Counted from the stretch's first letter, positions 34,854 through 43,557 are shown. The stretch: DNA of 64,000 nucleotides from Chloroflexia bacterium SDU3-3 (GCA_009268125.1 WBOU01000008.1:93543-157542), one strand, 5' to 3'. The notes: generated by a model from the letters alone, not told the origin. Made by a program: numbers and translations.

Positions 34854-35590
34854 ATGGACCGACAGACCATTATCGCGATGCTGGGCGAGGAGGTCTACGC
34901 CAGCGAGGGTGCGGCTGCCCGCCGCGCAGCGCCGCACACGGGCTACCGCGGCCCTCCCTATGCCTACGCCTCAACCGTGCCCGAGGAGATCGGCGCGCTG
35001 GTCTGGGCCACGCCCGAGGCCGAGCTGGATGCGCAGGGCAAGATCCGGCTGCTGTTTGCGTGCTACCGCGACATCCCCGACTACGCATGGCTGTCGGATC
35101 TCGCCGTCTTCCACTACGATGACTTCTCCCCAGCCAGTGCTCTGTCTTCTGGGCAGAAGTGCAAGCCCTGCTCGCCATAGACGATGAGGCGCTGGCGAGG
35201 CCGGTGTGCTACATGCTCTGGTGCGACTTCTTCGCACGGCAGTCGCGCAGCGCCGCCGCCTGGGCCGCCCTGGCGGGCGATGGGATGGATGCCAGCACCA
35301 CCCGTCGGCTGTTGAGCGTGTCCGGCCCGGTCGAGTTTGCCCTCAAGGATGCGCTCTACCGTCGGCTGCTGCCCGATCATGCATGGCACGCCGAGATCTT
35401 CCGCAGCCTGCTGATGAGCTGGAGCGATTCGTTTGGCCATATCGACTACCCGCGCGCCCGCGCGGTGCTGGCGGCGCTGGCCATACCGCCTGGCACCGAT
35501 GGGCTGGCCGCCCTGTGCGCTGGGCTTGCATCCGAGCTGCGCCCGTGGGAGCGCGGCTCGCACAAAGGAGCACCGCCATCGAACCTGTGA
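34854..35590 (+). pseudogene. Hypothetical protein gene broken by a single-base frameshift
   Basis: Reading from ATG 34854 gives MDRQTIIAMLGEEVYASEG to FHYDDFSPASA, then a wrong-frame tail (SSGQKCKPCSP). In the next frame, from about 35145, the sequence continues as VFWAEVQALLAIDDEAL to a stop at 35590. Inserting one base near 35140-35146 restores one protein of about 245 residues with uninterrupted codon use. So the gene lost one base, or the assembly did. The product is soluble, helical, with no family I recognise; it belongs to the small-gene island. The last codons overlap a GTGA start of the next gene, as in an operon. Confidence 0.6.
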
Positions 35591-36090
35591 GCGCCGCCGA
35601 GCAGGCATTCATCACCTTTTTACGCGATGGTTGCTTTGGTCCCCTGCATGCGAATATCACCAAGGAAGAACTATTGCAGATCCTTCCAGAGCTTTGGGAA
35701 GCCAAGGGGGCTACCTTACCGCCCTATACATTATTTAGTTTTGAGAATTTTGAGTGTGCCTTTGAGAATGACCAGTTGCTCAAAATCAAAATCTTGTTTT
35801 TTGAGAAATACGAGCAACAGACATGGTTCGAGACATTTGATATTCGTTGGTATGATTTCACCCGTGCTACACATTTACTAACGATGCGCGAATTTTTACA
35901 GCAGCATATGATTGCTCATAGCTGCTTGTTCTTTATTGACGACTCTGTCAGTATACAGATTATTGGAATGCCGATATCAATAAACTTCCGACCAGGTATC
36001 CAGAATATCCAGAATATCTATCGCTTTTATGTGGGGATGACAGATTGGCGGGGAAGTGATCTTGTTCGCGGGGTGATCGAATTTCCGTGA
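35587..36090 (+). CDS. Hypothetical protein, immunity-like (167 aa), with a truncated paralogue at 38596
   Basis: A 167-residue soluble protein with N-terminal helix (AAEQAFITFLRDGCFG) and a beta-rich middle (LFSFENFECAFENDQLLKIK, FFEKYEQQTWFETFDIRWYD) ending IYRFYVGMTDWRGSDL. It is AT-richer than the genes before it. The start is uncertain: GTG at 35587 overlaps the previous stop, but AAAGGAG fits an ATC codon three codons upstream. Amino acids from the PPYTLF segment onward are repeated at 38596-38973. Duplicated small genes of this kind are usual in toxin-immunity arrays; a specific toxin is not known. Confidence 0.6.
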   Translation: MSAAEQAFITFLRDGCFGPLHANITKEELLQILPELWEAKGATLPPYTLFSFENFECAFENDQLLKIKILFFEKYEQQTWFETFDIRWYDFTRATHLLTMREFLQQHMIAHSCLFFIDDSVSIQIIGMPISINFRPGIQNIQNIYRFYVGMTDWRGSDLVRGVIEFP

Positions 36091-36171
36091 GGTGTGCGGG
36101 AAGCATAGCAGCACGCTCTGCGCATTATTCTCCTGGTTTTATTTCAAACATATGCGCTGTTTGGAGGAAAT

Positions 36172-36407
36172 ATGTCAAAAGTTGTGGTTTATGGCTGGGA
36201 AGAGGGATTCAAAAAATATCTTTTATCAAGCTTTTGAGGCAAAGTGCGAACACAGGCCTGAAAGAGGCGGCGGATATGCTCGATTGTGTTTTGGCGTATC
36301 AGGAGGTCAGCTTCTCCTTTGAGACAGAAGAGGCAGCTCAGGCCTTTGTGCGTGATGTTGTGGCGCTCGGCGGGCTGGCGAGGGTAGAGGCTCCTACGCC
36401 TGAATAG
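36172..36407 (+). pseudogene. Ribosomal protein L7/L12 C-terminal-like gene with a frameshift in an A-run
   Basis: A good ribosome site (GGAGGAAAT) precedes ATG 36172, reading MSKVVVYGWEEGFKK before stopping at TGA. The next frame continues ISFIKLLRQSANTGLKEAAD to VARVEAPTPE-like end at 36407. One extra A in the run of six A at 36211-36216 would join the two halves into a 78-residue protein. The joined product has the L7/L12 C-terminal pattern (K.ISFIKLLR..TGLKEA...L), an interaction domain, but no hinge or N-terminal domain, so it is not the ribosomal stalk protein. Assembly error, contracted homopolymer or programmed slippage are all possible. Confidence 0.6.
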
Positions 36408-36448
36408 CGCATCGCCATAGGCGTGTAGATGAGAATGCGAGTACTGCT

Positions 36449-37093
36449 ATGCTCGAACCCCTGGTCAAAAGAGATCGGATCGCGCTTGAGAGCCGCCACG
36501 AGGAGCGCACATGGCTGTGGGATACGCCGCTCGCTGGGCTGACCCGCACTGCCGCATGGCTTGCAGATGTGCGGCGCGGTGGTATCGATGATACGCCGTG
36601 GGATAGGGGTGAGCACCTGCTGCGCGCCACGATCCGCAGCGAGCAGCTGCTGGTCTCGCTGGTGCTGAAGACTGACCGTGGCGGCATCGCCTGGGGGAAG
36701 CAGCGCTTTTACACAGATGCGCCGCTGGCCGTGCCATGGGAAATTACGCGATACACCAAGCCTTCGGGCCAAGTCAGCCACTGGGTACGCGGCCATCTGA
36801 ATAGCGAGGGCGGACTGCTCTACCCAGGTCAGCAGGTTATGCTGCACCCGCTCCCCGCGCCGGAGACGCTCCACACGGGCGGGCTGTTCCCGCTGCTCTC
36901 GGCCAGCGAGCCGCTGCGGTGGATGTGCGGCCTGCTGCTGCTGGCCCGCGCCGATGTGGTGATTGGCCGGTGCCACATCTGGCGCGTGCGCCCGCGCATC
37001 GCCGCGCTCCTGCCGCAGCCCTTCCGCGAGATGCTGAGCCACCAGCGCACCGGCCAGCGCACCTGGCAGCAGATCGACGCCCTGGGCGCATAG
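36449..37093 (+). CDS. Hypothetical protein (214 aa), island gene
   Basis: A 214-residue soluble protein rich in Trp and Arg (WLWDTPLAGLTRTAAWLAD, AVPWEITRYTKPSGQVSHWV) with a C-terminal helical stretch (WMCGLLLLARADVVIG) too polar at its flanks to be a clear membrane anchor. No recognised family. GC content is similar to the chromosome, unlike the AT-rich genes that follow. ATG 36449; ribosome site weak. Placed among toxin/immunity-like genes and in the same direction, so a role as immunity or accessory protein is an inference from position only. Confidence 0.6.
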   Translation: MLEPLVKRDRIALESRHEERTWLWDTPLAGLTRTAAWLADVRRGGIDDTPWDRGEHLLRATIRSEQLLVSLVLKTDRGGIAWGKQRFYTDAPLAVPWEITRYTKPSGQVSHWVRGHLNSEGGLLYPGQQVMLHPLPAPETLHTGGLFPLLSASEPLRWMCGLLLLARADVVIGRCHIWRVRPRIAALLPQPFREMLSHQRTGQRTWQQIDALGA

Positions 37094-37204
37094 CGAGGGT
37101 GAGGATTAGGTAGTACCTAATCCAGCGGAAGGATTCATACCAACACCCACCCCCAAACACAACAGTGCCCCTCCCCGGGCCTGCGCCCGATCAGCACGAT
37201 TGCG

Positions 37205-37960
37205 GTGGGCGAGCTGGTGCTGGCCTGGGATGCGACCACGCGCTCCACCGGCTACTACACCGTGACCGCCGTGATGCTGCACACCGACGCGGCCCAGGTC
37301 CACCTGAGCGTGGGCGGCGAGCACGTGGAGACCACGCCCGAGCACCCGTTTTACACCCTGGAGCGCGGCTGGGTGAATGCTGGCGACCTGTGGGATGGCG
37401 CGCACGTGCGCCGCGCCGACGGCAGCTACGCCCTGACCCTGGTGCTGTGGCTGGATGCCCAGCCGCAGATGATGTACAATCTCACCGTCGCAACCGCACA
37501 CACCTTCTTCGTGGGCGTCGAGCGGGCGCTCGTGCATAATGCCGGTTGCCCACTTCGATCTGATCAGGAACTTTTTGATCTAGTAAGAGCGAGAGCACCT
37601 AAAAGCAATAGATCGCAAGAGAATGGTGTATATACTGTTCTACAAGCCCCTGATGGCGAGCTATTTTATGCAGGAAGTAATCGGCTAGATAGATATCCTA
37701 TTCGGGATGAGGTGATGAAAATTTACCAAAATAATCCGTGTAAGGATGCCACAGCAGGAGCTTGTGGCGAAGCAAGAGCTATAAGTATAGCTATGGATAA
37801 AGGATATAGCTTAGACGATTTAGTAGGATCGACTATAGTCTCAGTGTTTGTCCGTAGTAATGTAGAGAATCCTAAGCATCTGACACTGGCTGCACCATGT
37901 GAGGCAAACTGCTCTATTGTTTTGCCTATGTTGGGTATTCGAGGTGTTGATCGCTTGTGA
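37205..37960 (+). CDS. 5'-truncated HINT domain fused to YwqJ-like deaminase toxin
   Basis: The open frame starts right after a stop at 37118, without a plausible start codon before GTG 37205. Residues up to about 115 are the C-terminal part of a pretoxin-HINT domain: GLRPISTIAVGELVLAWD, TPEHPFYTLERGWV, and the autocleavage end NLTVATAHTFFVG...ALVHNAG. Its N-terminal catalytic part is missing. The rest is a deaminase-like domain with CGEARAISIAM (CxE) and APCEANCSIVLP (PC...C), the pattern of YwqJ-type nucleic-acid deaminase toxins. The second motif is CxxxC, one residue longer than the usual PCxxC. The 3' half is strongly AT-rich. It is followed by a SUKH-3 immunity gene. It looks like an orphan toxin tip that would need recombination onto a full toxin gene to be secreted. 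Confidence 0.7.
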   Translation: MGELVLAWDATTRSTGYYTVTAVMLHTDAAQVHLSVGGEHVETTPEHPFYTLERGWVNAGDLWDGAHVRRADGSYALTLVLWLDAQPQMMYNLTVATAHTFFVGVERALVHNAGCPLRSDQELFDLVRARAPKSNRSQENGVYTVLQAPDGELFYAGSNRLDRYPIRDEVMKIYQNNPCKDATAGACGEARAISIAMDKGYSLDDLVGSTIVSVFVRSNVENPKHLTLAAPCEANCSIVLPMLGIRGVDRL

Positions 37961-38108
37961 TTTTTGTCTATACAATTAAGATACTCTAGACAGATACTAT
38001 TTTGATATAATATTCTATCTAGAATTTTAGAAAGACATATACTATAAAATAGGCAGCTATTGATTGTATATTTTATAGTATATGTGGAATATATTCCTTG
38101 GAGGCTTT

Positions 38109-38555
38109 ATGATTAATTTGTCGGAAAGAGTTAGTCGTGTTTTTGTTAATTATGGATGGTCGCCAGAACGTTCTGTCGATATTACAACATTTATTGATAA
38201 ATTATCTGAAGAGGGTTTCCAAATATTTGATGTTGCTGAAAAATTCTTAAGAAACTTGCACGGGTTGAAAATAGAGCCTCGTTTGGGATTACATACCGCT
38301 ATAGATTTTCATGCCGGTGAAGGTTTAGGTACATTACATAGTATACAACCTTGGGCAGTAGCAAATGATTTGCAAGTTTATGCCATTGGTATGTGGGTAT
38401 CTAGACCAATATATGTGGACTCTCAGGGGAGATTATATATAACTGATTTTAGTGTTTATGAAAGAGTTAGCGAAACTATAGAAGAGGGTTTAGATAACCT
38501 CCTCTTTTTTCGCGGAGCACAATCGTTTGTACTTATACCACCAATTTTGATGTAG
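38109..38555 (+). CDS. SUKH-3 family immunity protein
   Basis: A 148-residue soluble protein with the SUKH-3 pattern: NYGWSPERSVDITTFIDKLS, then GFQIFDVAEKFLRNLHGLKI, and a strand-rich C-terminal half (AIGMWVSRPIYVDSQGRLYI). SUKH proteins neutralise toxins, and SUKH-3 members are known companions of deaminase toxins, matching the gene just upstream. ATG 38109 with GGAGG; the ATG at 38082 is less likely. AT-rich throughout, with codon use unlike the host genes, so it probably arrived with the toxin gene. Confidence 0.8.
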   Translation: MINLSERVSRVFVNYGWSPERSVDITTFIDKLSEEGFQIFDVAEKFLRNLHGLKIEPRLGLHTAIDFHAGEGLGTLHSIQPWAVANDLQVYAIGMWVSRPIYVDSQGRLYITDFSVYERVSETIEEGLDNLLFFRGAQSFVLIPPILM

Positions 38556-38595
38556 TTGTTTTGGCGAAACTGATTTTTATTTAAAACCTATATAA

Positions 38596-38973
38596 CCGCC
38601 CTACACACTATTTACTTTTGAGAATTTTGAGTGTACCTTTGAGAACGACCAGTTGCTCAAGATTAAGATCTTGTTTTTTGAGGAATACGAGCAACAGACA
38701 TGGTTAGAGACATTTGATATTCATTGGTATGATCTTATCCGTACTACACATTTACTAGCGATACGCGAATTTTTACAGCAGCATATGATTGCCCATAGCT
38801 GCTTGTTCTTTATTGACGATTCTGTCAGTATACAGATTGTTGGGATGCCGATATCAATAGGTTTCCGGCCCGGTATCCAGAGTATCCAGAATATCTATCG
38901 CTTTTATACGGGTGTGGAAAATTGGCGAGGAAGTGATATTGTCAGGGAAGAGATTGACTTTCCGAGTACCTAG
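38596..38973 (+). pseudogene. 5'-truncated duplicate of the 35587-36090 gene
   Basis: Begins abruptly at CCGCCCTACAC, right behind an in-frame TAA, and repeats the earlier gene from PPYTLF to its end with roughly 80 percent identical residues by eye (for example LLKIKILFFEEYEQQTW). There is no start codon for the first part; TTG 38653 would give only 106 residues. Sharp left boundary and in-register homology show duplication followed by divergence, not an independent gene. Confidence 0.85.
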
Positions 38974-39134
38974 TTGGTGAGATAAGATTAGCTCCTTCTC
39001 CTAAAAAACCTGCACCCTCCCTGCTGATTGCACCCGGCGAACGCAGCGTGGTGATGTCCTCACGCTACCGCCGACGCCCATGGCGCAGCAGATATGTGGC
39101 CGATGCTGGCCTTTGTCCTGCCCACCCCCAACAC

Positions 39135-39171
39135 AAAAAGCACCCCTCCCCGAGCGTTCGGGGAGGGGCGC
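39135..39171 (-). terminator. Intrinsic terminator of the 5'-nucleotidase gene
   Basis: On the minus strand, GCGCCCCTCCCCGA / TCGGGGAGGGGTGC with ACGC loop, then TTTTT. The same CCCCTCCCCGGG-type sequence occurs near 37165, just before the truncated HINT. Confidence 0.8.
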
Positions 39172-39184
39172 TGCCGCGTGTGGG

Positions 39185-40981
39185 CTACTGCACGGTCTCG
39201 ACGATCGGAATCCAGGTCAGGTAGCTGCGCGCGATGCGCCCTCCGGTGATGTCGGCGTCGGCCACCGCGCCGCCGTCGGCGCTCAGCGCGGCGATGTGCT
39301 CGGCCAGCGCGTCGGCCAGCACGAAGCCGATGTCCAGCTTGTTGCTGCCCTCGGTGAAGGCGGTGTAGCCGTCGCCGCCGGTGAGCATGTAGTTGTTGGT
39401 GTAGACGCGGTAGGTCGCCGCCGCATCCAGCGCCACATAGCCGTCGGCGGTCTTGATCTCCACGCTCAGCACGCGGCTGCCCGCCGGGCGGCTGGTGGTG
39501 AAGCTGTAGCGCAGCCCGGCCACCTGCGGGAAGCGCCCGGTGTTGGATGCGCCGCCCACATAGCCCAGGCCGTTCTCCAGCGCCGCCAGCAGCTGCGCGC
39601 CGGTGATGTCGGTGCGGGCGATGGTGTTGCCGAAGGGCAGCACGCTCAGCACGTTGCCGTAGTTGATGTCGCCCGCCGCGATGCTGGCGCGGATGCCGCC
39701 GCCGTTGGTGATCACCACCTTGGGATAGGCGACCTTGGCCGCGTCCTCGGCCACCTTGGCCAGCACGGCGTCGGTCAGCAGGTTGGCCAGGTTGGTCTCG
39801 CGGCTGCGCACGTTGGCGGTCACGCCATCCAGCGCGATCTCGCTCTTGCCCACGGCACGGGCCGAAACCTCGGCGATCTGCTTCTTGTAGCCGGTGGTCT
39901 CGGTGCCGATCAGCGTCTCGAAATCCGCATCCGGCTCGATGTAGCCCTCTTTGGTATTGTCGGCCTGCATCTCGGTGGGCGAGGATGTGACGGTCGAGAC
40001 GTTGCCGTCGGCGTCGAAGCCGACCACGATATCGCCGCACCAGCGGCCATACTCCCAGTCGGTCAGCACCAGCACGGGCTTGCCTGCGGCGTTGGTGACG
40101 ACGGTGGGGTAGTCGCCCTGGGCGTTGGGCTGGCCGCCCAGCGGCGTGTGGCTGTGCCCGCCGATGATCAGCGCGATGCCCGAGGTGTTCTTGGCAAGCT
40201 CCACATCCACGCCGTAGCCCAGGTGGGTCAGCGCGATGATCTTCGCGCCCACGATCGGCTGCAGCTCCGCCACCTGGGCCGTGGCGCGGGCCACAGGGTC
40301 GGCGAAGGTGGTGCCCGCGCCCGGGCTGCTGATCTCGGTGGTCTCGGGCGTGGTCAGGCCGAAGAGGCCGATCTTCTGCTCGCTGCCGGTGTCGCTCAGC
40401 GCGATGACCGTGTTCGGCTGGATCAGGCCCGCAAGCGGGTCGCCAGCGGGCACGTCGATGTTGGCGCTGATGATTGGGAAGCTGGTGCCGCCCAGCACGG
40501 GCGCTCCGGCGGGCACGTCGGGGTAGGTGCCGGTGGCCGCACCATGGATGAACTTGGCCAGGTTGGCGTTGCCGTCGTCGAACTCGTGGTTGCCGATCGT
40601 GCCCACCTGGTAGCCCATCCGGCGGTAGAAGTCGAGGTCGGCGTAGCCCTTGTACTGGCTGTAGTAGAGCGAGCCTTGGAAGTAGTCGCCCGCATCCACC
40701 AGCAGCAGGTCGTAGGGGTCGCTGCCACCCTTGGCGGCCTGCTGGGCCGCGCGCACGCTGGCGATGTAGGTCTGCCGCCGCGAGACGCCGCCGTGCTTGT
40801 AGCTGTCGCTCACCGGCTCGATGTGCGAGTGGTGGTCGTTGGTGTGCAGGATGCGCAGCTTGTACACCGGCGCGGCTGCGAGCGCGTTGGTGAACTGGAA
40901 GCCGCCATTTGCGTACAGGGTGAGCGTGCCAGCGCCGACGACCACGCGCTTGAGGAATGCGCGTCGCGAGATGTTCGCCAT
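39185..40981 (-). CDS. Tat-exported 5'-nucleotidase / 2',3'-cyclic phosphodiesterase family (UshA-like)
   Basis: A 598-residue secreted enzyme that releases phosphate from extracellular nucleotides. A Tat signal is clear: SRRAFLK at residues 5-11, hydrophobic region, AxA end (NALAAAP). The metallophosphoesterase domain has LHTNDHHSH, GDYFQGS, GNHEFDDGN, and GGHSHTPLG; the 5'-nucleotidase C-terminal domain has TNGGGIR, and VLPFGNT. The C terminus YLTWIPIVETVQ resembles the YLPI tails of other exported proteins here. A -10-like TATAAT lies on the minus strand at 41024-41019, about 40 bp before the start. Phosphate regulation is possible but no Pho box was identified. Confidence 0.93.
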   Translation of the reverse strand: MANISRRAFLKRVVVGAGTLTLYANGGFQFTNALAAAPVYKLRILHTNDHHSHIEPVSDSYKHGGVSRRQTYIASVRAAQQAAKGGSDPYDLLLVDAGDYFQGSLYYSQYKGYADLDFYRRMGYQVGTIGNHEFDDGNANLAKFIHGAATGTYPDVPAGAPVLGGTSFPIISANIDVPAGDPLAGLIQPNTVIALSDTGSEQKIGLFGLTTPETTEISSPGAGTTFADPVARATAQVAELQPIVGAKIIALTHLGYGVDVELAKNTSGIALIIGGHSHTPLGGQPNAQGDYPTVVTNAAGKPVLVLTDWEYGRWCGDIVVGFDADGNVSTVTSSPTEMQADNTKEGYIEPDADFETLIGTETTGYKKQIAEVSARAVGKSEIALDGVTANVRSRETNLANLLTDAVLAKVAEDAAKVAYPKVVITNGGGIRASIAAGDINYGNVLSVLPFGNTIARTDITGAQLLAALENGLGYVGGASNTGRFPQVAGLRYSFTTSRPAGSRVLSVEIKTADGYVALDAAATYRVYTNNYMLTGGDGYTAFTEGSNKLDIGFVLADALAEHIAALSADGGAVADADITGGRIARSYLTWIPIVETVQ

Positions 40982-41121
40982 AGTATCCTCTCTCTACCAA
41001 GGGTGGGAAGACCGCGCGATTATAGCACGGCCTGAAGAGATGTTTTGTGAGGCAAAAGGTATTGCGCTGGAATTATGCGGGCTAAAAACTAAATAGCTGT
41101 GAACGCTGCATTAAGCGCGTG

Positions 41122-41157
41122 TAAAGCAATAGCCCAGCCATATGGCCGGGCTATTGC
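41122..41157 (-). terminator. Terminator of the iron-permease operon
   Basis: GCAATAGCCC / GGGCTATTGC around a GC loop, with TTTACA following on the minus strand, 28 bp after the permease stop. Confidence 0.7.
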
Positions 41158-41184
41158 CGCGAGGGCTAGGGTGTGCGCCAGGGC

Positions 41185-43557
41185 CTAGTCGGTGCCCTGC
41201 GTGCTGGTGGAGCTGGCCGGGGCCTGCTGGGCCGCTGGCTCCTGCGCCTTGGGCGCGGGCTTCTTGTGCTTCTGGCCCTCGGCCAGGAAGAAGCTGCCGA
41301 TCACGAAGGCAGCGGCGGCGAACTGCAGGATGATGCCCTCCCAGGTGGCGTAGATGCCGAACCACATGCCCGCCCAGTAGGGCAGCGCCCCCGCGATCTC
41401 GCGGATGGGGTTGGTGGGCACCCAGCCGATCACCTGCATCACGTGCACCGTCTTGCCCACCATCTGCAGCAGCACCGCGCCGATCATCACGCCGGTCACG
41501 ATCAGCATGCGCTTGTGGGGCAGCTTGGCCTGCACGAAGAACACCAGCACGCCCACGGCTAGCGTGGCCGCGAGGCCCACCGCCACGCCGCCCAGCACCA
41601 CCGCCGTGGTGCTCTCCAGCACCAGGGCCTGCAGGAACAGCACGGTCTCGAAGCCCTCGCGGTAGATGCTGGAGAAGCCCAGCACGCCTAGACCGATCCA
41701 CTTCCCGGCCTCGCCGCCCACGATCCGGCGCTTCTGCTGGTGGAAATTGGCCATCCAGCCCGTCCAGTAGACCTGGTGGAAGAACCAGTTGGTGATCAGC
41801 AGCAGTACGCCGATCGCGATCAGCGAGACGATCACCTCCAGCATCTCGGAGTTGATGCCGTACTGCAGCAGCGCGTTCAGCAGGGTGTGCGACATAACCC
41901 AGGTGAGCGCCGTGAAGCCGAAGGCTAGAGCCGCGCCCACCCACATGGGCATGCGGTAGCGGCGCATCTCGGCGGTCTTCAAGCTGCCCATCAGCGAGGC
42001 CAGGATGAGCACGGCCTCTAGGCCCTCGCGGAACACGATGATCGCGGCGTTGGATGCGACCGCCACCGGCGCGTTCTGGCCGCTGATCGCGACCTTGGCC
42101 TGGGCCAGCTGGGCGTCCAGCGCCTTGCGGCTGGCCTTGATCTCGCCTGCGGTGGCGCTCTTGGCGATCAGGCTGGCCAGGCCCTTCTGCTCGCCCACGC
42201 CGTACCAGAACAGCTCCTCGATCGGCTGCTTCATCTCGGGCGCGAACACCACCAGCTTGGCCTCGGGGCCGCTCTCCAGCACCGCGTAGGCCTCAAGCCG
42301 CGCCGACTCGGCCAGGTCGTACTGGCCCGCCGCCACCGCCGCCTCCATCTGGTCGAGCATCGAGTCGATCACGTCGAAGTCGCCCGCGCTGCTGCGCTGC
42401 TGCCACTCGGGCGGCATGGCCTGCTGCAGGGTGGCCAGCAGGGCGTCGGTGGCCTGCTGCAGCTGGGGGCCGCTGGCCACGGCGCTGCGGGCGCTGGCCT
42501 TGGCTAGCATGTCCTCGACGGTGGCGAACTGGGCGGCGGCCTGGGCGGCCAGCGCCGGGTCGCGGGCATCCAGCAGGCTGCGCAGGTCGGCGAAGGCCGC
42601 CGCCGCACCCTCGTGGAAGGTCACGGCCTCGCGGATCTCTAGGTCGGTGGTCACAGTGTTGCCGCTCACGCCGCGCTTGTACTCCACCGGCACCAGGCTG
42701 AGGAAGCGCAGCATCTGCCCGGCGCGGCGCTCCTGCTCCTCGGCGCTCAGCGGGGCGGCGCGGAAGCCCTGCAGCGCCTGCTCGACCTGAGCCAGCGCGG
42801 CGGCGTTGGCCTCGCCCTTGGCGGCCACCAGCGCGGCCAGAGCGGCCTGGGCCTGGGCCAGCGGCTGCTGGCCGCGCTGCTCGGCGTAGGCCGGGGCCAG
42901 CAGCGCGAAGTAGCCCTCGGCCAGGGCGGCGGCCTCGGCGCGGCGCGCGGCGAAGCCCTGCTGCTGGGCGGTGGTGGTGTCGTGCAGGGCCTCGGTGAGG
43001 CGGGCCTGGTAGGTGTCCAGCAGGTCGGCGCGCAGGGCGGCCTGGGCGTCGGCCTGGCTCACGGTGCCCGTGGCCAGCCCGTCGATGGCCTTGGTGGCGT
43101 CGGCGTCGGGGCGCGAGAAGCGGGTGGCGTGGCGGAACTCGCGCAGCGGCAGCCAGCGCTGGGCGGTCGCCGCATCGCCCTTGGCCACGGCCTGCTCGAC
43201 CTGGGCGTAGCCCCCGGCCAGCAGCCCGGTCCAGATCCGCGCGCGCGCCACCGCGAAGGCGGCGCTGTCGCCCGCCGCGAGGGCGCGGCCCGCCTCGCCA
43301 AACGCCGTGTCGATGCGCTGCGCGGCCTCGGCGGGCATGGCGCTGGCCAGCGCGCCCTGGTAGGTGGTCTGGGCCTGGGCCAGCAGCTCACGCGCGGCGG
43401 TGGCGTCGCTGGCCATGTGGATCTGGGCCTGCACCAGCGCGCTGCGCACCTGCTCGGCGCTGGCGGCGGGCGTGGCGGCCTGCGCTGCCGCCAGGGCGGG
43501 CGCGATCAGGGCCGCCAGCAGCAGCCCGAGGATGATAGGGAAGATACGGCGAAACAT
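41185..43557 (-). CDS. efeU: FTR1/EfeU-family iron permease with long extracytoplasmic domain
   Basis: A 790-residue protein: signal peptide (FPIILGLLLAALIAPALAAA), then a helical extracytoplasmic domain of about 440 residues, then a 7-helix FTR1-type permease (about 515-740). The ferric-ion path residues are in VFREGLEAVLILASL and SIYREGFETVLFLQAL (two REGxE motifs). A Lys/Gln-rich tail ends the protein. Such proteins import ferrous/ferric iron with an EfeO-type partner. The lipoprotein gene precedes it by 83 bp on the same strand. ATG 43557; GAGGG upstream. No EfeB-like peroxidase is present, so the system is a two-component EfeU-EfeO type. Confidence 0.92.
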   Translation of the reverse strand: MFRRIFPIILGLLLAALIAPALAAAQAATPAASAEQVRSALVQAQIHMASDATAARELLAQAQTTYQGALASAMPAEAAQRIDTAFGEAGRALAAGDSAAFAVARARIWTGLLAGGYAQVEQAVAKGDAATAQRWLPLREFRHATRFSRPDADATKAIDGLATGTVSQADAQAALRADLLDTYQARLTEALHDTTTAQQQGFAARRAEAAALAEGYFALLAPAYAEQRGQQPLAQAQAALAALVAAKGEANAAALAQVEQALQGFRAAPLSAEEQERRAGQMLRFLSLVPVEYKRGVSGNTVTTDLEIREAVTFHEGAAAAFADLRSLLDARDPALAAQAAAQFATVEDMLAKASARSAVASGPQLQQATDALLATLQQAMPPEWQQRSSAGDFDVIDSMLDQMEAAVAAGQYDLAESARLEAYAVLESGPEAKLVVFAPEMKQPIEELFWYGVGEQKGLASLIAKSATAGEIKASRKALDAQLAQAKVAISGQNAPVAVASNAAIIVFREGLEAVLILASLMGSLKTAEMRRYRMPMWVGAALAFGFTALTWVMSHTLLNALLQYGINSEMLEVIVSLIAIGVLLLITNWFFHQVYWTGWMANFHQQKRRIVGGEAGKWIGLGVLGFSSIYREGFETVLFLQALVLESTTAVVLGGVAVGLAATLAVGVLVFFVQAKLPHKRMLIVTGVMIGAVLLQMVGKTVHVMQVIGWVPTNPIREIAGALPYWAGMWFGIYATWEGIILQFAAAAFVIGSFFLAEGQKHKKPAPKAQEPAAQQAPASSTSTQGTD

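Noticed and set aside
39060-41000. 646-codon minus-strand and 651-codon plus-strand ORFs over the nucleotidase
   Set aside because: Shadows of the true 598-residue frame; low-complexity Arg/Gly/His and Val/Ala/His composition.
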